In this document: piece after piece, positions 1-10,731 of the stretch
Position numbering within the stretch: position 1 is the first letter of the stretch
How the letters are laid out: the number at the start of each line of letters is the position of its first letter
Source: Rhodopseudomonas boonkerdii
GTDB taxonomy: Bacteria > Pseudomonadota > Alphaproteobacteria > Rhizobiales > Xanthobacteraceae
DNA: 64,000 nt
Direction: 5' to 3'
Assembly: GCF_021184025.1 (NCBI RefSeq)
Contig: NZ_CP036537.1
Coordinates: 5,084,001 to 5,148,000 of the forward strand
The notes under the pieces: generated by a model
The model's database searches: none
What the model saw: the letters and a program-made list of their open reading frames with translations, nothing else
Told to the model about the DNA's origin: nothing
Position numbers and translations under genes: made by a program

Positions 1-207
1 GACATGTTCGGCGGTACGCCGTCGAACCTCGCCATCTCCTGCATGAGCCGGCCGAAAGTCGAAGTGCTGGCCGGCATCAATCTGCCGATGCTGGTGAAGC
101 TCGCGAAAGTCCGCGAGGAGCGCGCGCTGCCCGACGCCATCGCCATGGCGCAGGAAGCCGGCCGCAAATACGTCACCATCGCCAGCCGCGTGCTCGCCGG
201 CAAATGA
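1..207 (+). CDS. PTS EIIA (mannose-type fold) protein, 3' end only
   Basis: The gene starts before the window; the reading frame is open from base 1 and 68 residues remain. The visible part (GGTPSNLA, then EVLAGINLPMLVKLA) matches the C-terminal half of EIIA-Man/ManX-like proteins, where this stretch packs near the phosphorylated histidine, which itself lies upstream. In Rhizobiales this protein sits between hprK and the HPr gene and takes part in a regulatory phosphorelay rather than sugar uptake. The stop overlaps the HPr start (ATGA), so the two are translationally coupled. Family assignment is firm; the regulatory role is inferred from context. Confidence 0.85.
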   Translation, partial: DMFGGTPSNLAISCMSRPKVEVLAGINLPMLVKLAKVREERALPDAIAMAQEAGRKYVTIASRVLAGK

Positions 208-485
208 GCGAACCTCTCTCCCGCGAACTGCCCATCACCAACAAGCGCGGCCTTCATGCGCGCGCCTCCGCGAAATTCGTGCAGACGGTGGAGAAGTTCA
301 ACGCCGACATCACCGTGACGCGGAATGGCGAGACGGTCGGCGGCACGTCGATCATGGGCCTGATGATGCTCGCCGCCGGAATCGGCACCAGCATCGTCGT
401 CTCCGCAAAGGGCCCCGAAGCGCGCGAAGCGATGGACGCGATCTCCGCGCTCGTGCTCGACAAATTCGGCGAAGAGCAGGATTAA
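204..485 (+). CDS. HPr phosphocarrier protein
   Basis: This 93-residue protein has the HPr length and the phosphorylation site GLHARAS with His18. Ser49 in GGTSIMGL sits at the position of the regulatory serine that HPr kinase modifies. It receives phosphate from enzyme I and passes it to EIIA proteins in the cytoplasm. It overlaps the preceding EIIA gene by four bases. No sugar-specific EIIB/EIIC gene is nearby, which fits the nitrogen-type (regulatory) PTS of alphaproteobacteria. A divergent or convergent partner is absent: the next gene is on the other strand and ends 20 bases away. Confidence 0.93.
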   Translation: MSEPLSRELPITNKRGLHARASAKFVQTVEKFNADITVTRNGETVGGTSIMGLMMLAAGIGTSIVVSAKGPEAREAMDAISALVLDKFGEEQD

Positions 486-505
486 GCCGCTCTACGATCC
501 GAGTA

Positions 506-2161
506 CTACTTCTTCGGCGGCACCAGATAGACGTCGAACCGCGTCGAAACTCCTGCCTGGCCGTTGAAGTAACGGCGTGTGCTCAGCACCATGCGCTCGG
601 CGCCGGCAGCATGTTCCTTCATCCACGCGTCGCAGCGATCGATATTCCAGGTGCCGGCTTCGCAGATGCCGATGAAGCCGTCGCGCTGTGCTTCGGCGAG
701 GGTCAGCAGGCCCGATCCACCCTCATCGTAAAGCGTCAGCGGCAAGGGATGATCCGGGCTGTAGAAGGTCATTTGATCCGCGGTGTCGATGAAGCCGGCG
801 ACAGCGCTCCAGCGCGAATAGGCGCGGGTGTGCCAGATCTCCGTGAGCTGGCCTGCGAGCTGCGAATAGGAGACGTGTGTGAAATTGCCCTTGTCGTCGC
901 GCGGAAGGCTGAGCACGCAGATCTGCGGAGCGAATGCGAGTGTCAGCAGCGACAGCACCAGCCACACACCGGCGATCCGCGGCAACGCCACGCGCGGCAC
1001 CCGCAACGCCGGAATCGCGATCACCGCCAGCGGCAGCAGGAAGAATAACGGGATGCCCCAGTCGGTCTTGATGTAGATGCTGAAAGCCAGCGCGCCGAAC
1101 GGCGGCCCGATGGCGACGATGGCCTGGATCAGCCAGATATTGAGCGCCTGATCGCGATCGACGGCGGGATTGCCGCGTAGCGACCACGACCGCGCGAAGA
1201 AGGCACCGGGCGCCCGCAGTGCCGTCGTCCACCAGCGCGGCGCCCAGCCGAGCACCGCCGCCGCGATTGCCAACGGCAGCAGCAGCAGCGCGACATTGTG
1301 GCCGACATAACCCCACACCAGTTGCAAACTCTCCCAATAGGACGAAATCGCGTAATGGCCGGCATAGAGGAACGGCGCATAATCCACGCTCCGCACCCAC
1401 TGCACATGCGGGATCATCGCCGCGACCATGGTCACGATCGCCAGCCATGGCGCCGGCGAGCGCAGGAACTGCATCCGCTTCGGATGCATCAGCGCCGCGA
1501 GACCGATGGCGCCGATCATCGTCACCACCCAGTATTTGCTCATCAGGGCCAAAGCGCCAGCGAGGCCCAGCAGCACGCCGGAACGGATCGTGCGCTTTTC
1601 GAAAGCATGCAGATAAGCCAGCACCAGCAGCGGCAGCGAGATCAGCTGCACGAGGTCGGCATTGTATTTGAAGCCCTTGAAGTTGAAGATCGGATAGAGC
1701 GCCACCATCACCAGCACGAAGAATGCGCGGCGCCGATCGACCACATGCAGCGCGATGCCCCAGGTGGCCAGCATGCCGATGCCCACCGTCGTCATGGCGA
1801 GTGCATAAGCAGCCCAGTCTGCGGCCGGAAAGAACGAGAACCAGACACCGGCGATCCAACCCGACAGCGGCGGATGCTTGCCATAGCCGAGCAGGAACTT
1901 CTGTCCCCAGGCATAAGCCTCGGAGACATCGAAATGCACGTCCTGCGCAGCCTTGAGCTGTGTCAGAATGGCCGTCCACAGCACCACATGGGCGATGGTG
2001 AAACCGACGGCCAGCACGAAGCTCAGCTGCGGATCGCTCGCCCACGCAGCCACGCGGGCCGCGCTGCGGCGCGCACGCGACAGCAGGCTGCGGCGACGCG
2101 CCGGCCATGCAGGGGGAGAGGTGGGGCGGCGGGTTTTCGGACGGAGTGCAGGCCTGTTCAT
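506..2161 (-). CDS. glycosyltransferase family 39 membrane protein
   Basis: A 551-residue polytopic membrane protein. It opens with an arginine-rich cytoplasmic tail of about 45 residues, followed by roughly ten hydrophobic helices and a soluble C-terminal part of about 120 residues. The first periplasmic loop carries acidic and aromatic residues (DVSEAYAWGQ) and then GKHPPLSGW, as in PMT/ArnT-like (GT39, PMT_2) enzymes. These use polyprenyl-phosphate sugars to glycosylate lipids or proteins on the periplasmic side. The acceptor cannot be told from the sequence. It is convergent with the HPr gene and divergent from lepA. Confidence 0.75.
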   Translation of the reverse strand: MNRPALRPKTRRPTSPPAWPARRRSLLSRARRSAARVAAWASDPQLSFVLAVGFTIAHVVLWTAILTQLKAAQDVHFDVSEAYAWGQKFLLGYGKHPPLSGWIAGVWFSFFPAADWAAYALAMTTVGIGMLATWGIALHVVDRRRAFFVLVMVALYPIFNFKGFKYNADLVQLISLPLLVLAYLHAFEKRTIRSGVLLGLAGALALMSKYWVVTMIGAIGLAALMHPKRMQFLRSPAPWLAIVTMVAAMIPHVQWVRSVDYAPFLYAGHYAISSYWESLQLVWGYVGHNVALLLLPLAIAAAVLGWAPRWWTTALRAPGAFFARSWSLRGNPAVDRDQALNIWLIQAIVAIGPPFGALAFSIYIKTDWGIPLFFLLPLAVIAIPALRVPRVALPRIAGVWLVLSLLTLAFAPQICVLSLPRDDKGNFTHVSYSQLAGQLTEIWHTRAYSRWSAVAGFIDTADQMTFYSPDHPLPLTLYDEGGSGLLTLAEAQRDGFIGICEAGTWNIDRCDAWMKEHAAGAERMVLSTRRYFNGQAGVSTRFDVYLVPPKK

Positions 2162-2300
2162 GGCGCCCTGCCTAGCCTGTTTTGCCCCCGAGTAAAATCA
2201 GAATGCCTTGAGCGAGCCGCCACGCGGCAGGGCCTTGTGAAACCGCCGGTAAACCCCCATTTCGGTTGCCGCATCAGGGCCCGGATGCTATCCCGCGCCC

Positions 2301-4106
<1,806 letters not shown>

Positions 4107-4176
4107 TAAGCGCCAATCTCGATTGCGCTACCAATCTACCTGCTGTTAGGTTTGCCTTGGTTTCGGGGCGACCAGC

Positions 4177-4434
4177 ATGTCAAAGCCACTGGTTCTGACA
4201 CATCATGCGCGTGCCCGCGTGGCGGAGCGCAAAATTCCCGTTGCATGGGTCGAGCAAACCGTCCGACATCCCGGCTGGACCGAACCGGAGCCGTTTGCAC
4301 CATCGATCGAGCGCCGCTTTCGAGCCATTCCCGAGTTCGGCGGGCGCATTCTCAGGGTTGCATGTGTCGAGACAGATTCTCACATTCGGATTATAACAGT
4401 CACCTTCGATCGTGATGCGAGGCGCAAGCCATGA
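4177..4434 (+). CDS. DUF4258 small protein
   Basis: An 85-residue basic protein with LTHHARARVAERKIP near the N-terminus and a C-terminal strand pair (RILRVACVE, IRIITVTFD), the DUF4258 pattern. That fold is related to small RelE/BrnT-like proteins, so a toxin role is possible but unproven. Its stop overlaps the start of the next gene by four bases (ATGA), and the partner is a DUF2283 protein. Such tight two-gene cassettes look like toxin-antitoxin modules. No promoter is obvious; it lies 70 bases after lepA. Confidence 0.75.
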   Translation: MSKPLVLTHHARARVAERKIPVAWVEQTVRHPGWTEPEPFAPSIERRFRAIPEFGGRILRVACVETDSHIRIITVTFDRDARRKP

Positions 4435-4655
4435 CCAACATGACCTACGATTCAGAAGCCGATGCCATTTACATTCGCATTGGACAGAGAGGAAAAGTGG
4501 ACCGAACGGAAGAGGCTGGACCGTTCATCTACGACCTCGATGCCGAAGGACGTATCCTCGGCATTGAAATTCTTTCCGTGAGCACCTCTCTCGCTCCGGG
4601 AGATTGGCAAAAGGCACCAATGCCGGGCAGCCATTCGGCCGACGCTGCGGAGTAG
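4431..4655 (+). CDS. DUF2283 small protein
   Basis: A 74-residue protein with the DUF2283 signature: YDSEADAIYIRI at the N-terminus, then a middle strand FIYDLDAEGRILGIEIL. It is acidic, opposite in charge to its upstream partner, and the four-base overlap implies coupled translation. The opposite charges and the pairing fit an antitoxin or partner role. That is inference: DUF2283 has no established biochemical function that I know of. Confidence 0.75.
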   Translation: MTNMTYDSEADAIYIRIGQRGKVDRTEEAGPFIYDLDAEGRILGIEILSVSTSLAPGDWQKAPMPGSHSADAAE

Positions 4656-4674
4656 GATACCCCACGACAATCAC

Positions 4675-4812
4675 TGTCATTGCGAGGTCAGGGAACGCCT
4701 TGGGCTTTCCGGTTCACGCAGCGACGAGCAATCCAGTCTTGCCTTTCGCGGCTTCCGGATTGCTTAACCTAACGAATTGGCCATGACAATTCGTCAATGC
4801 TCGTAATGACGG
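4675..4812. repeat. degenerate palindromic intergenic repeat
   Basis: The stretch begins CATTGCGAGGTCAGGGAACG, contains GCAATCCAGTC and later CGGATTGCTT, and ends CGTAATGACGG. It has the same layout as the better-preserved element at 11526-11608 (outer arms, GCAATCCAG core, inverted return). It fills most of the 263-base gap before the binding-protein gene, and I see no other signal there. Confidence 0.6.
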
Positions 4813-4918
4813 CTGCGGCGCGCCACCCGCATTCCCCTCTTGCCTCCCTGCCCTCCTCCCCTCATTCTGCTCCCACGACGCCGAAAACGGCGCGTTCGAA
4901 AATTTGGGGAGGGATTTC

Positions 4919-6139
4919 ATGACTGCGCATCGCGCGCTGGCAGCGACGACGCTTGCTGTTTCGCTGTTTTTCGGCACTTCCGTACTGGCCCAGCAGACCA
5001 ACACGCTACCGCTCAAGATCGGCGTCATCGCCGATTTCGCCTCGGTCTATGCCGATATCGGCGGCCAGGGCAACGTCGAGGCAGCCAAGATCGCCATCGA
5101 GGAGTTCGGCGGCCAGATGTTCGGCAAGCCGATCGAGCTGGTCACCGCCGATCCGCTGAACAAAGCCGACATGGCCGCCACCATCGCCCGCAAATGGTAC
5201 GAGGCCGAGAATGTCGACATGATCATCGACCTGCCGACCTCGGCCACTGCGCTTGCCGCGATGGAGATGTCGAAGCAGTTCGAGAAGATCATGATCGTCA
5301 CAGATGCGGCGTCGTCGGACATCACCGGTAAATCCTGCTCGCCCTACACGGCACACTGGACCTACGACACCTATGGCAATGCGCAGACCGTCGGGAGCGC
5401 CATCGTCAAGCAGGGCGGCGACAGCTGGTACTTCATCACGGCCGATTATCTGTTCGGACACTCCATCGAACGCGACACTGGCGATGTAATCCGCAAGGCC
5501 GGCGGCAAGATCGTCGGCAGCTCCAAGCATCCGCTCAACACCGCGGACTTCTCGTCCTTCCTGCTGCAGGCGCAGTCATCGAAGGCAAAAATCGTCGGCA
5601 TGGCCAATGGCGGCGGCGACACCATCAACACCATCAAGCAGGCCTCCGAATTCGGCATCGTCGCCGGCGGCCAGAAGCTCGCCGGCATCGTGATGTTCAT
5701 CTCGGACATCCACTCGCTCGGCCTCAAGATGGCGCAGGGCCTGATCATCACCGAGGCCTATTACTGGGACCTCAACGACCGTACCCGCGCCTTCGGCAAG
5801 AAGTTCTTCGACAAGATGAAGCGGATGCCGACCATGAATCAGGCCGCGACCTATAGCGGCGTGCTGCATTACCTGAAGTCCGTGCAGGCGGCAGGTACCC
5901 GCGCCACCAAGCCGGTGCTGACCAAGATGCGCGAAATGCCGATCCGCGATGCCTTCACCGACAACGGCGTGCTGCGCGAGGACGGCCGCATGGTGCACAG
6001 CATGTTCCTGCTGGAAGTGAAGAAGCCGGAAGAGTCGAAATATCCATGGGACTACTACAAGGTCCTCGCGGAAGTTCCCGGCGACCAGGTGTTCCGGCCG
6101 ATGAAGGACGGCAATTGTCCCTATGTGAAGAAGGACTGA
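4919..6139 (+). CDS. ABC transporter substrate-binding protein, branched-chain amino acid (LivJ-like) family
   Basis: A 406-residue periplasmic protein with a signal peptide (basic MTAHR, hydrophobic core, cleavage after VLA-Q). It has the type I periplasmic-binding fold typical of LivJ/AmiC relatives: LKIGVIADFASVYADIGGQG at the mature N-terminus and a central NTADFSSFLLQAQSSKAK. The ATG at 4919 is preferred to the in-frame TTG at 4904 because GGGGAGGGA lies five bases upstream. No permease or ATPase gene is adjacent, so its transporter is encoded elsewhere. The ligand cannot be deduced; relatives bind amino acids, amides or aromatic acids. Confidence 0.85.
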   Translation: MTAHRALAATTLAVSLFFGTSVLAQQTNTLPLKIGVIADFASVYADIGGQGNVEAAKIAIEEFGGQMFGKPIELVTADPLNKADMAATIARKWYEAENVDMIIDLPTSATALAAMEMSKQFEKIMIVTDAASSDITGKSCSPYTAHWTYDTYGNAQTVGSAIVKQGGDSWYFITADYLFGHSIERDTGDVIRKAGGKIVGSSKHPLNTADFSSFLLQAQSSKAKIVGMANGGGDTINTIKQASEFGIVAGGQKLAGIVMFISDIHSLGLKMAQGLIITEAYYWDLNDRTRAFGKKFFDKMKRMPTMNQAATYSGVLHYLKSVQAAGTRATKPVLTKMREMPIRDAFTDNGVLREDGRMVHSMFLLEVKKPEESKYPWDYYKVLAEVPGDQVFRPMKDGNCPYVKKD

Positions 6140-6156
6140 GACAGGATTGAAAGCTT

Positions 6157-6284
6157 CGTGTCCCGGACGCGATGCGGCGCGAAGTGCCGCTTCGCAGAGC
6201 CGGGACCATCACGAACGCCGGCGTTTGGTACGGTCCCGGCCCTGCGGAGCAGCGCGAAGAGCGCTGCACCGCATCCGGGACACG
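6157..6284. repeat. palindromic repeat after the binding-protein gene
   Basis: CGTGTCCCGGACGCGATGC at the left end is the near-perfect inverse of GCACCGCATCCGGGACACG at the right end. Internal GAGCCGGGACC and GGTCCCGGCCCTGC form a second inverted pair, so the whole 128 bases could fold as one long hairpin between two convergent genes. There is no T-run, so it is more likely a mobile palindromic element than a classical terminator. Confidence 0.7.
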
Positions 6285-6304
6285 CTTCGATCAAGACCTG
6301 TGCC

Positions 6305-8518
6305 CTAGGCGACCTGCGCGCGCACCGTATCGACGCCCATCGTCGCTTGCACCCGCAGCAATTCCTCGATCTCCGCATTCGGCCGCGCACGGCTGAACAG
6401 GAAACCTTGGCCTTCGTGACAGCCCTCGTGGCGCAGACAGGCCAGCTCGGCTTCGGTCTCGACACCTTCGGCCGTGATGGTCACACCGAGGCCCATGCCG
6501 AGATTGATGATCGAACTCACGATCGCCTGCGCATCGCGGTTGGCGCCGAGATCGCGCACGAAGGACTGATCGATCTTGATCTTGTCGAACGGGAAGCTGC
6601 GCAGATAGCTCAACGAAGAATAACCCGTACCGAAATCGTCCATCGAGATGCGCACCCCGAGCGAGCGCAGCGCATGCAGCGTCGCCAGCACCTGATTGCT
6701 CTTTTCCAGCAGCAGCGTCTCGGTGATTTCCAGCTCGAGCCGGCGCGGCGGCAGGCCGGAATGCTTCAGCGCATCCATCACGACCGACAGCAGATTGCCG
6801 ACGCGGAATTGCAGCGGCGACAGATTGACGGCCACGCGCACCTCGTCCGGCCAGCGTGCGGCATCGTTGCAGGCGCGGCGCAGGATCTGCGTGCCGAGCG
6901 CATTGATGAGGCCCGTGTCCTCCGCAACGGGAATGAAATCGCCGGGCGAGATCATGCCATGCTCGGGATGCGGCCAGCGCACCAGCGCCTCGCAGCCGGT
7001 AATGCGGCCGGTCTTGAGATCGATCAGGGGCTGGTAATAGGGCCGCAACTGGTCGTCCTGAATCGCGGCCCGCAGATCGTTCTCGATCTTGCGGCGTGCC
7101 TGCGCGCGCGCGTCCATGCCGGTCTCGAAGAAGCTGAACGTGCCACGCGTATCATTCTTGGCACGCGACAGCGCCATGTCGGCATTCTTCAGCAGCCGCT
7201 CGGATTCGTCGCCATCGCCCGGCGCCATGGCAATACCGACGCTGGCGCCGATCACCACCGAATGGCCGTCGAGCAGGAACGTCTCGCCGATCGCGTCGAG
7301 CAGGCGACGCGCCAGCAATGCGGCATCCTCGGGACGGTGAATGCCGGTCTGGATGATCGCAAATTCGTCCGAATTCAGACGCGCCAGCGCATCCTCTTCG
7401 CGCAGGGTGGATCGCAGCCGCCGCGCGACGCCGCGCAGCAGCTTGTCGCCTATCCCATGACCGAGCGAGTCGTTGACGCCCTTGAAATTGTCGAGGCCGA
7501 GAAACAGCACCGCGAGCTTTTCGCCGCTGCGGCGGCTATGCGACAGTGTCTCGTCGAGGCGCTGCCGCAACAGATTACGGTTGGGCAGGCCCGTGAGCGC
7601 ATCGTGATGCGCCATGAAAGCGAGGCGCATCTCGGCGCGCTTGCGTTCGGTGATATCCATCAGCGCCAGCATCACCGCCGGCTGATCGTTATAGACGAGC
7701 TGGCGCGAATAGATCGCGAGATCGATCAGCTCGCCATCGGCCTTGACGTGTTTCCAGGTGCGCGCCGCCTGTTCGTCCGTCGCATGGTCGCCCGCCCATG
7801 GCGGCGAAGCCTCGAAGGCCTGCAGCTGGCGAATCGTCAGCTTCTCGAATTCGCTCCGCGAATAACCATAGTGCTCTGCCGCCGCGTCGTTGACGCTGAG
7901 AATGCGCTCGTCCGCGAGAGCGCAAACGATCATCGGCACCGGATTGCTTTCGAACAGCAGTCGAAACGACGCCTCGCGCTGTTTCAATTCGGTGATATCG
8001 ACGCGCAGGCCGACGACGCCGCCGTCTTTGGTCAGCCGCTCCTCGATCAGGACGACGCGGCCGTCGGCCAGTCTCTGCTCATGGCGCCCCGTGGGGTGGA
8101 ACAGCTTCTCGACGCGCTCGGCGATCCATTCGTCTTCGCGGCCGGCCGCTTCCGGATAGTCCCCGCGTTCAACGCCGACACGGATCGTGTCCTGCAGTCT
8201 GGCGCCCGGCACAAATTGATCGGAGCTGCGATTGTAGATCTCCGCATATTTCTTGTTCCAGAGGATGTAACGCCCTTCGGAATCCAGAAACACGATGCCC
8301 TGCGGCAGGATATCGATCGCCTCGCGCAAGCGCTCATGGGACTTGCGGGCATCGACGATGGCCGCCTGTACCTGCGCGCGTTGGCGTGCAAGTTCTCCTG
8401 TCACGCCGATGTGTTTCGGCGCGGCTGCAATGGGCTTCTTGGCACCGGCCTTCGCGCGATCGAAGCGCGGTCTGTGCGATGCCTTCAGTCCAGTCTTGAT
8501 GGGCCGGTCTTTCGGCAT
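6305..8518 (-). CDS. PAS-PAS-GGDEF-EAL cyclic-di-GMP protein
   Basis: A 737-residue cytoplasmic protein with no membrane segment. A basic N-terminus is followed by two PAS domains (about 45-160 and 165-290), a GGDEF domain (about 300-460) and an EAL domain (about 475-725). The GGDEF site reads NSDEF, so the first glycine is lost and cyclase activity is doubtful. The EAL domain keeps EALVRW, the ITE glutamate, DDFGTGYSSL and AEGVE, so c-di-GMP phosphodiesterase activity is expected. The PAS domains probably sense a small ligand or redox state and set the activity. The gene stands alone. Confidence 0.9.
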   Translation of the reverse strand: MPKDRPIKTGLKASHRPRFDRAKAGAKKPIAAAPKHIGVTGELARQRAQVQAAIVDARKSHERLREAIDILPQGIVFLDSEGRYILWNKKYAEIYNRSSDQFVPGARLQDTIRVGVERGDYPEAAGREDEWIAERVEKLFHPTGRHEQRLADGRVVLIEERLTKDGGVVGLRVDITELKQREASFRLLFESNPVPMIVCALADERILSVNDAAAEHYGYSRSEFEKLTIRQLQAFEASPPWAGDHATDEQAARTWKHVKADGELIDLAIYSRQLVYNDQPAVMLALMDITERKRAEMRLAFMAHHDALTGLPNRNLLRQRLDETLSHSRRSGEKLAVLFLGLDNFKGVNDSLGHGIGDKLLRGVARRLRSTLREEDALARLNSDEFAIIQTGIHRPEDAALLARRLLDAIGETFLLDGHSVVIGASVGIAMAPGDGDESERLLKNADMALSRAKNDTRGTFSFFETGMDARAQARRKIENDLRAAIQDDQLRPYYQPLIDLKTGRITGCEALVRWPHPEHGMISPGDFIPVAEDTGLINALGTQILRRACNDAARWPDEVRVAVNLSPLQFRVGNLLSVVMDALKHSGLPPRRLELEITETLLLEKSNQVLATLHALRSLGVRISMDDFGTGYSSLSYLRSFPFDKIKIDQSFVRDLGANRDAQAIVSSIINLGMGLGVTITAEGVETEAELACLRHEGCHEGQGFLFSRARPNAEIEELLRVQATMGVDTVRAQVA

Positions 8519-8899
8519 CGAGATCGTACTCGCATTCTGCGTGCGTATCCTGTGCCCGAAGTCTCTGAAGAAACGGTATCAATTGGCGCATAAGTCGCGC
8601 ATGCTATTACCGCAATCGTTGCGCGCATGACCGCGACGTCTGCACACACAACGGGCATGCACGGACGCAGAGCACTAATAAGGCGTTAAATCCCATGTCG
8701 AATGCGTTTCAATCTGAAGCATCGGCGGGAAAATGATCGGTATCGCGGCTTTAGCCACCTTCTGACATGCAAATGAAGCCCGACGCAAAAATTTCCGCCA
8801 CACGCGCGGAAGGTGAACGCGCCGTAAACAGTAGGCGAGCTTGCGGGTGCGCCTTCGCCCAGGCGCTGACTTGTCGCTTGCCTGGGCTATAGTCCCGCC
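8519..8899. other. gene-free divergent intergenic region
   Basis: These 381 bases separate two divergent genes. I see no open frame, RNA gene or repeat. CTATAGT, nine bases before the mepA ATG, resembles a -10 element and would give an almost leaderless mRNA, but no good -35 accompanies it. Confidence 0.4.
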
Positions 8900-9829
8900 A
8901 TGAGCCTGCGCCTGATTCTCAGCCTTGTTCTGCCACTCGCCCTGGTCTCCGCCCCCGCGCTGGCGCAGACCAAGGGCTCGGTCGATCCCAAGCCGCTGCC
9001 GCCGCTCGCCAATCCCCTTGATCCCGCCACCCCGGCCAAGGAACTGTTCGGCCGCAAGATGCTGCCGACCCGCTCGGCACCGCAGGTGATCGGCTTCTAC
9101 GCCAAGGGTTGCATCGCCGGTGCCGAGGCGCTGCCGCTGAACGGCCCGACCTGGCAGGTGATGCGGCTGTCGCGCAATCGCAACTGGGCGCATCCGCAGT
9201 TGATCGAGCTCATCGAGCGCCTCTCGGCCAAGGCCAACAGGATCGCAGGCTGGCCGGGCATCCTGGTCGGCGACATGTCGCAACCGCGCGGCGGCCCGAT
9301 GCTCACCGGCCATGCCAGCCATCAGATCGGCCTCGACGCCGACATCTGGCTGACGCCGATGCCGAACCGGCAGCTCTCGCGCAACGAGCGCGAGGAAATG
9401 TCAGCGGTGATGATGGTGCGCAAGGATCGCCTCGACATCGATCCAGGCACATGGACCCCGAGCCATCTGCCCGTGATCCGCGCGGCGGCGCAGGAACCCG
9501 CGGTGGAGCGCATCTTCGTCAATGCCGCCATCAAGAAGGCGCTGTGCCGCGAAGCCAAGGGCGACCGTAGCTGGCTGTCGAAAGTCCGGCCGATGTACGG
9601 TCACGATTATCACTTCCACATCCGCATCAAATGCCCTGCAGGCGCCACCGATTGCGAATCCCAGCCCCCGCCGCATGAAGGCGAGGGCTGCGCGGTCAGC
9701 GATCTCGCTTACTGGTTCAGCGATGCCGTGCTGCATCCCAAGCCGCCACCGGTCCCGCCGAAACCCAAGCCGCCGATGACGTTGGCGCAAATGCCGGATG
9801 CTTGCCGGCAGGTCTTGAACGCACCATAG
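8900..9829 (+). CDS. mepA: penicillin-insensitive murein endopeptidase
   Basis: A 309-residue secreted protein with a signal peptide ending APALA-Q. The LAS metallopeptidase centre is present: TGHASHQIGLDADIW near 137-150 and YGHDYHFHIRIKCP further on. By analogy with E. coli MepA, the second histidine and second aspartate of the first motif and the last histidine of the second bind zinc. The enzyme cuts D-alanyl-meso-diaminopimelate cross-links in the periplasm. The C-terminus adds a proline/lysine-rich tail (PKPPPVPPKPKPP), probably a wall- or membrane-proximal linker. Confidence 0.93.
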   Translation: MSLRLILSLVLPLALVSAPALAQTKGSVDPKPLPPLANPLDPATPAKELFGRKMLPTRSAPQVIGFYAKGCIAGAEALPLNGPTWQVMRLSRNRNWAHPQLIELIERLSAKANRIAGWPGILVGDMSQPRGGPMLTGHASHQIGLDADIWLTPMPNRQLSRNEREEMSAVMMVRKDRLDIDPGTWTPSHLPVIRAAAQEPAVERIFVNAAIKKALCREAKGDRSWLSKVRPMYGHDYHFHIRIKCPAGATDCESQPPPHEGEGCAVSDLAYWFSDAVLHPKPPPVPPKPKPPMTLAQMPDACRQVLNAP

Positions 9830-9848
9830 TCCCCACAGGAAGCCGACC

Positions 9849-10058
9849 ATGCGCATCAGTGCACGCAACCAGATCAAGGGTACCGTCCTCGACGTGACCA
9901 AGGGCGCCACCACCTCCCATGTGCGGGTCGATATCGGCGGCGGCCAGATCATGACCTCCTCGATCACGAACGAAGCTGTGGACGATCTAGCCCTCAAGGT
10001 CGGCGGCAAGGTCGTCGTGGTCGTGAAGGCCTCCGACGTCATGATCGCGGTAGATTGA
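9849..10058 (+). CDS. Mop/TOBE-domain molybdate-binding protein
   Basis: A 69-residue protein made of a single TOBE (Mop) domain: SARNQIKGTVLDVTKGATTSHV, then VVVKASDVMIAVD. Such molbindins assemble as oligomers that bind molybdate or tungstate in the cytoplasm. It sits upstream of modA-modB-modC, and that ModC lacks the C-terminal TOBE domain usually fused to it. This small protein may therefore supply the missing molybdate-sensing domain in trans (inference). Confidence 0.9.
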   Translation: MRISARNQIKGTVLDVTKGATTSHVRVDIGGGQIMTSSITNEAVDDLALKVGGKVVVVVKASDVMIAVD

Positions 10059-10060
10059 TC

Positions 10061-10558
10061 ATGTATGCGCGTCTGATTGTCGCGCTTGTGCTGCTAAGCC
10101 CGGCGCCAACATGGGCCGCCGAGCCGAGCGGCTGCGACAAGTTCAAGTGGCCGGTCGACAAGGAGCGTGCCGCACTGACGTCACAAGACCGCCTCAAGGT
10201 TGCCTCAGGAAACGAACTCGCAATCCCCGCAAAAGCGGTGCTGGAGCTCAGGATTCCGACTGAGGCGAAGCTGCCTCGCACCCCCGAGCGCAAGCCGAAA
10301 GACGGCACATTTGCCGGCTTCGTGAAGTTCAAGGGCCCGCCCAAAGCCGGCGCTTATACAATCAGCCTGTCCTCCGGCGCCTGGGTCGACGTGATCCAGG
10401 ACGGCGAACAACTCAAGCCGATGGAATTCAGCGGCGCTACCGATTGCGAGGGTATCCGCAAGACGGTGAAGTTCGATCTCTCCGGCGGTCCCTTCGCCGT
10501 GCAGATCTCCGGCGCAGCCGAGAACAGCATCAGCCTGGCCGTGCTGCCCGCCGAATAG
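10061..10558 (+). CDS. secreted protein of unknown function in the molybdate locus
   Basis: A 165-residue protein with a signal peptide (hydrophobic LIVALVLLSPAPTW, cleavage near AA-EPSG) and a predominantly beta mature part with two cysteines about 100 residues apart. I do not recognise the family. Placement two bases after the Mop gene suggests cotranscription and perhaps a role in periplasmic handling of oxyanion or metal. An in-frame TTG six bases earlier would overlap the Mop stop; the ATG at 10061 is preferred. Confidence 0.75.
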   Translation: MYARLIVALVLLSPAPTWAAEPSGCDKFKWPVDKERAALTSQDRLKVASGNELAIPAKAVLELRIPTEAKLPRTPERKPKDGTFAGFVKFKGPPKAGAYTISLSSGAWVDVIQDGEQLKPMEFSGATDCEGIRKTVKFDLSGGPFAVQISGAAENSISLAVLPAE

Positions 10559-10731
10559 CGCACGGGCACTTTACCGCTCAGATTACCGTGAGTATTGTTA
10601 CCTTGCGATATTCCGGATGGACCGTAAGTCCCCCGGGATTGCCGGAACGGCGCTTCCGCCTGTCGCATCTCTCACCCTATCACGCCTGAGCCGCGCGCCA
10701 TTTGCGCTGCGCTCACGCATGGAGCGCCACC

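Noticed and set aside
6158..8593. 811-codon open frame antisense to the GGDEF-EAL gene
   Set aside because: The real domains are on the minus strand; this frame has no recognisable motif and begins inside the palindromic repeat.
10590..10625. possible ModE operator before modA
   Set aside because: GCGATATTCC is only a poor half-match to the ATCGCTATATA palindrome and has no second arm.
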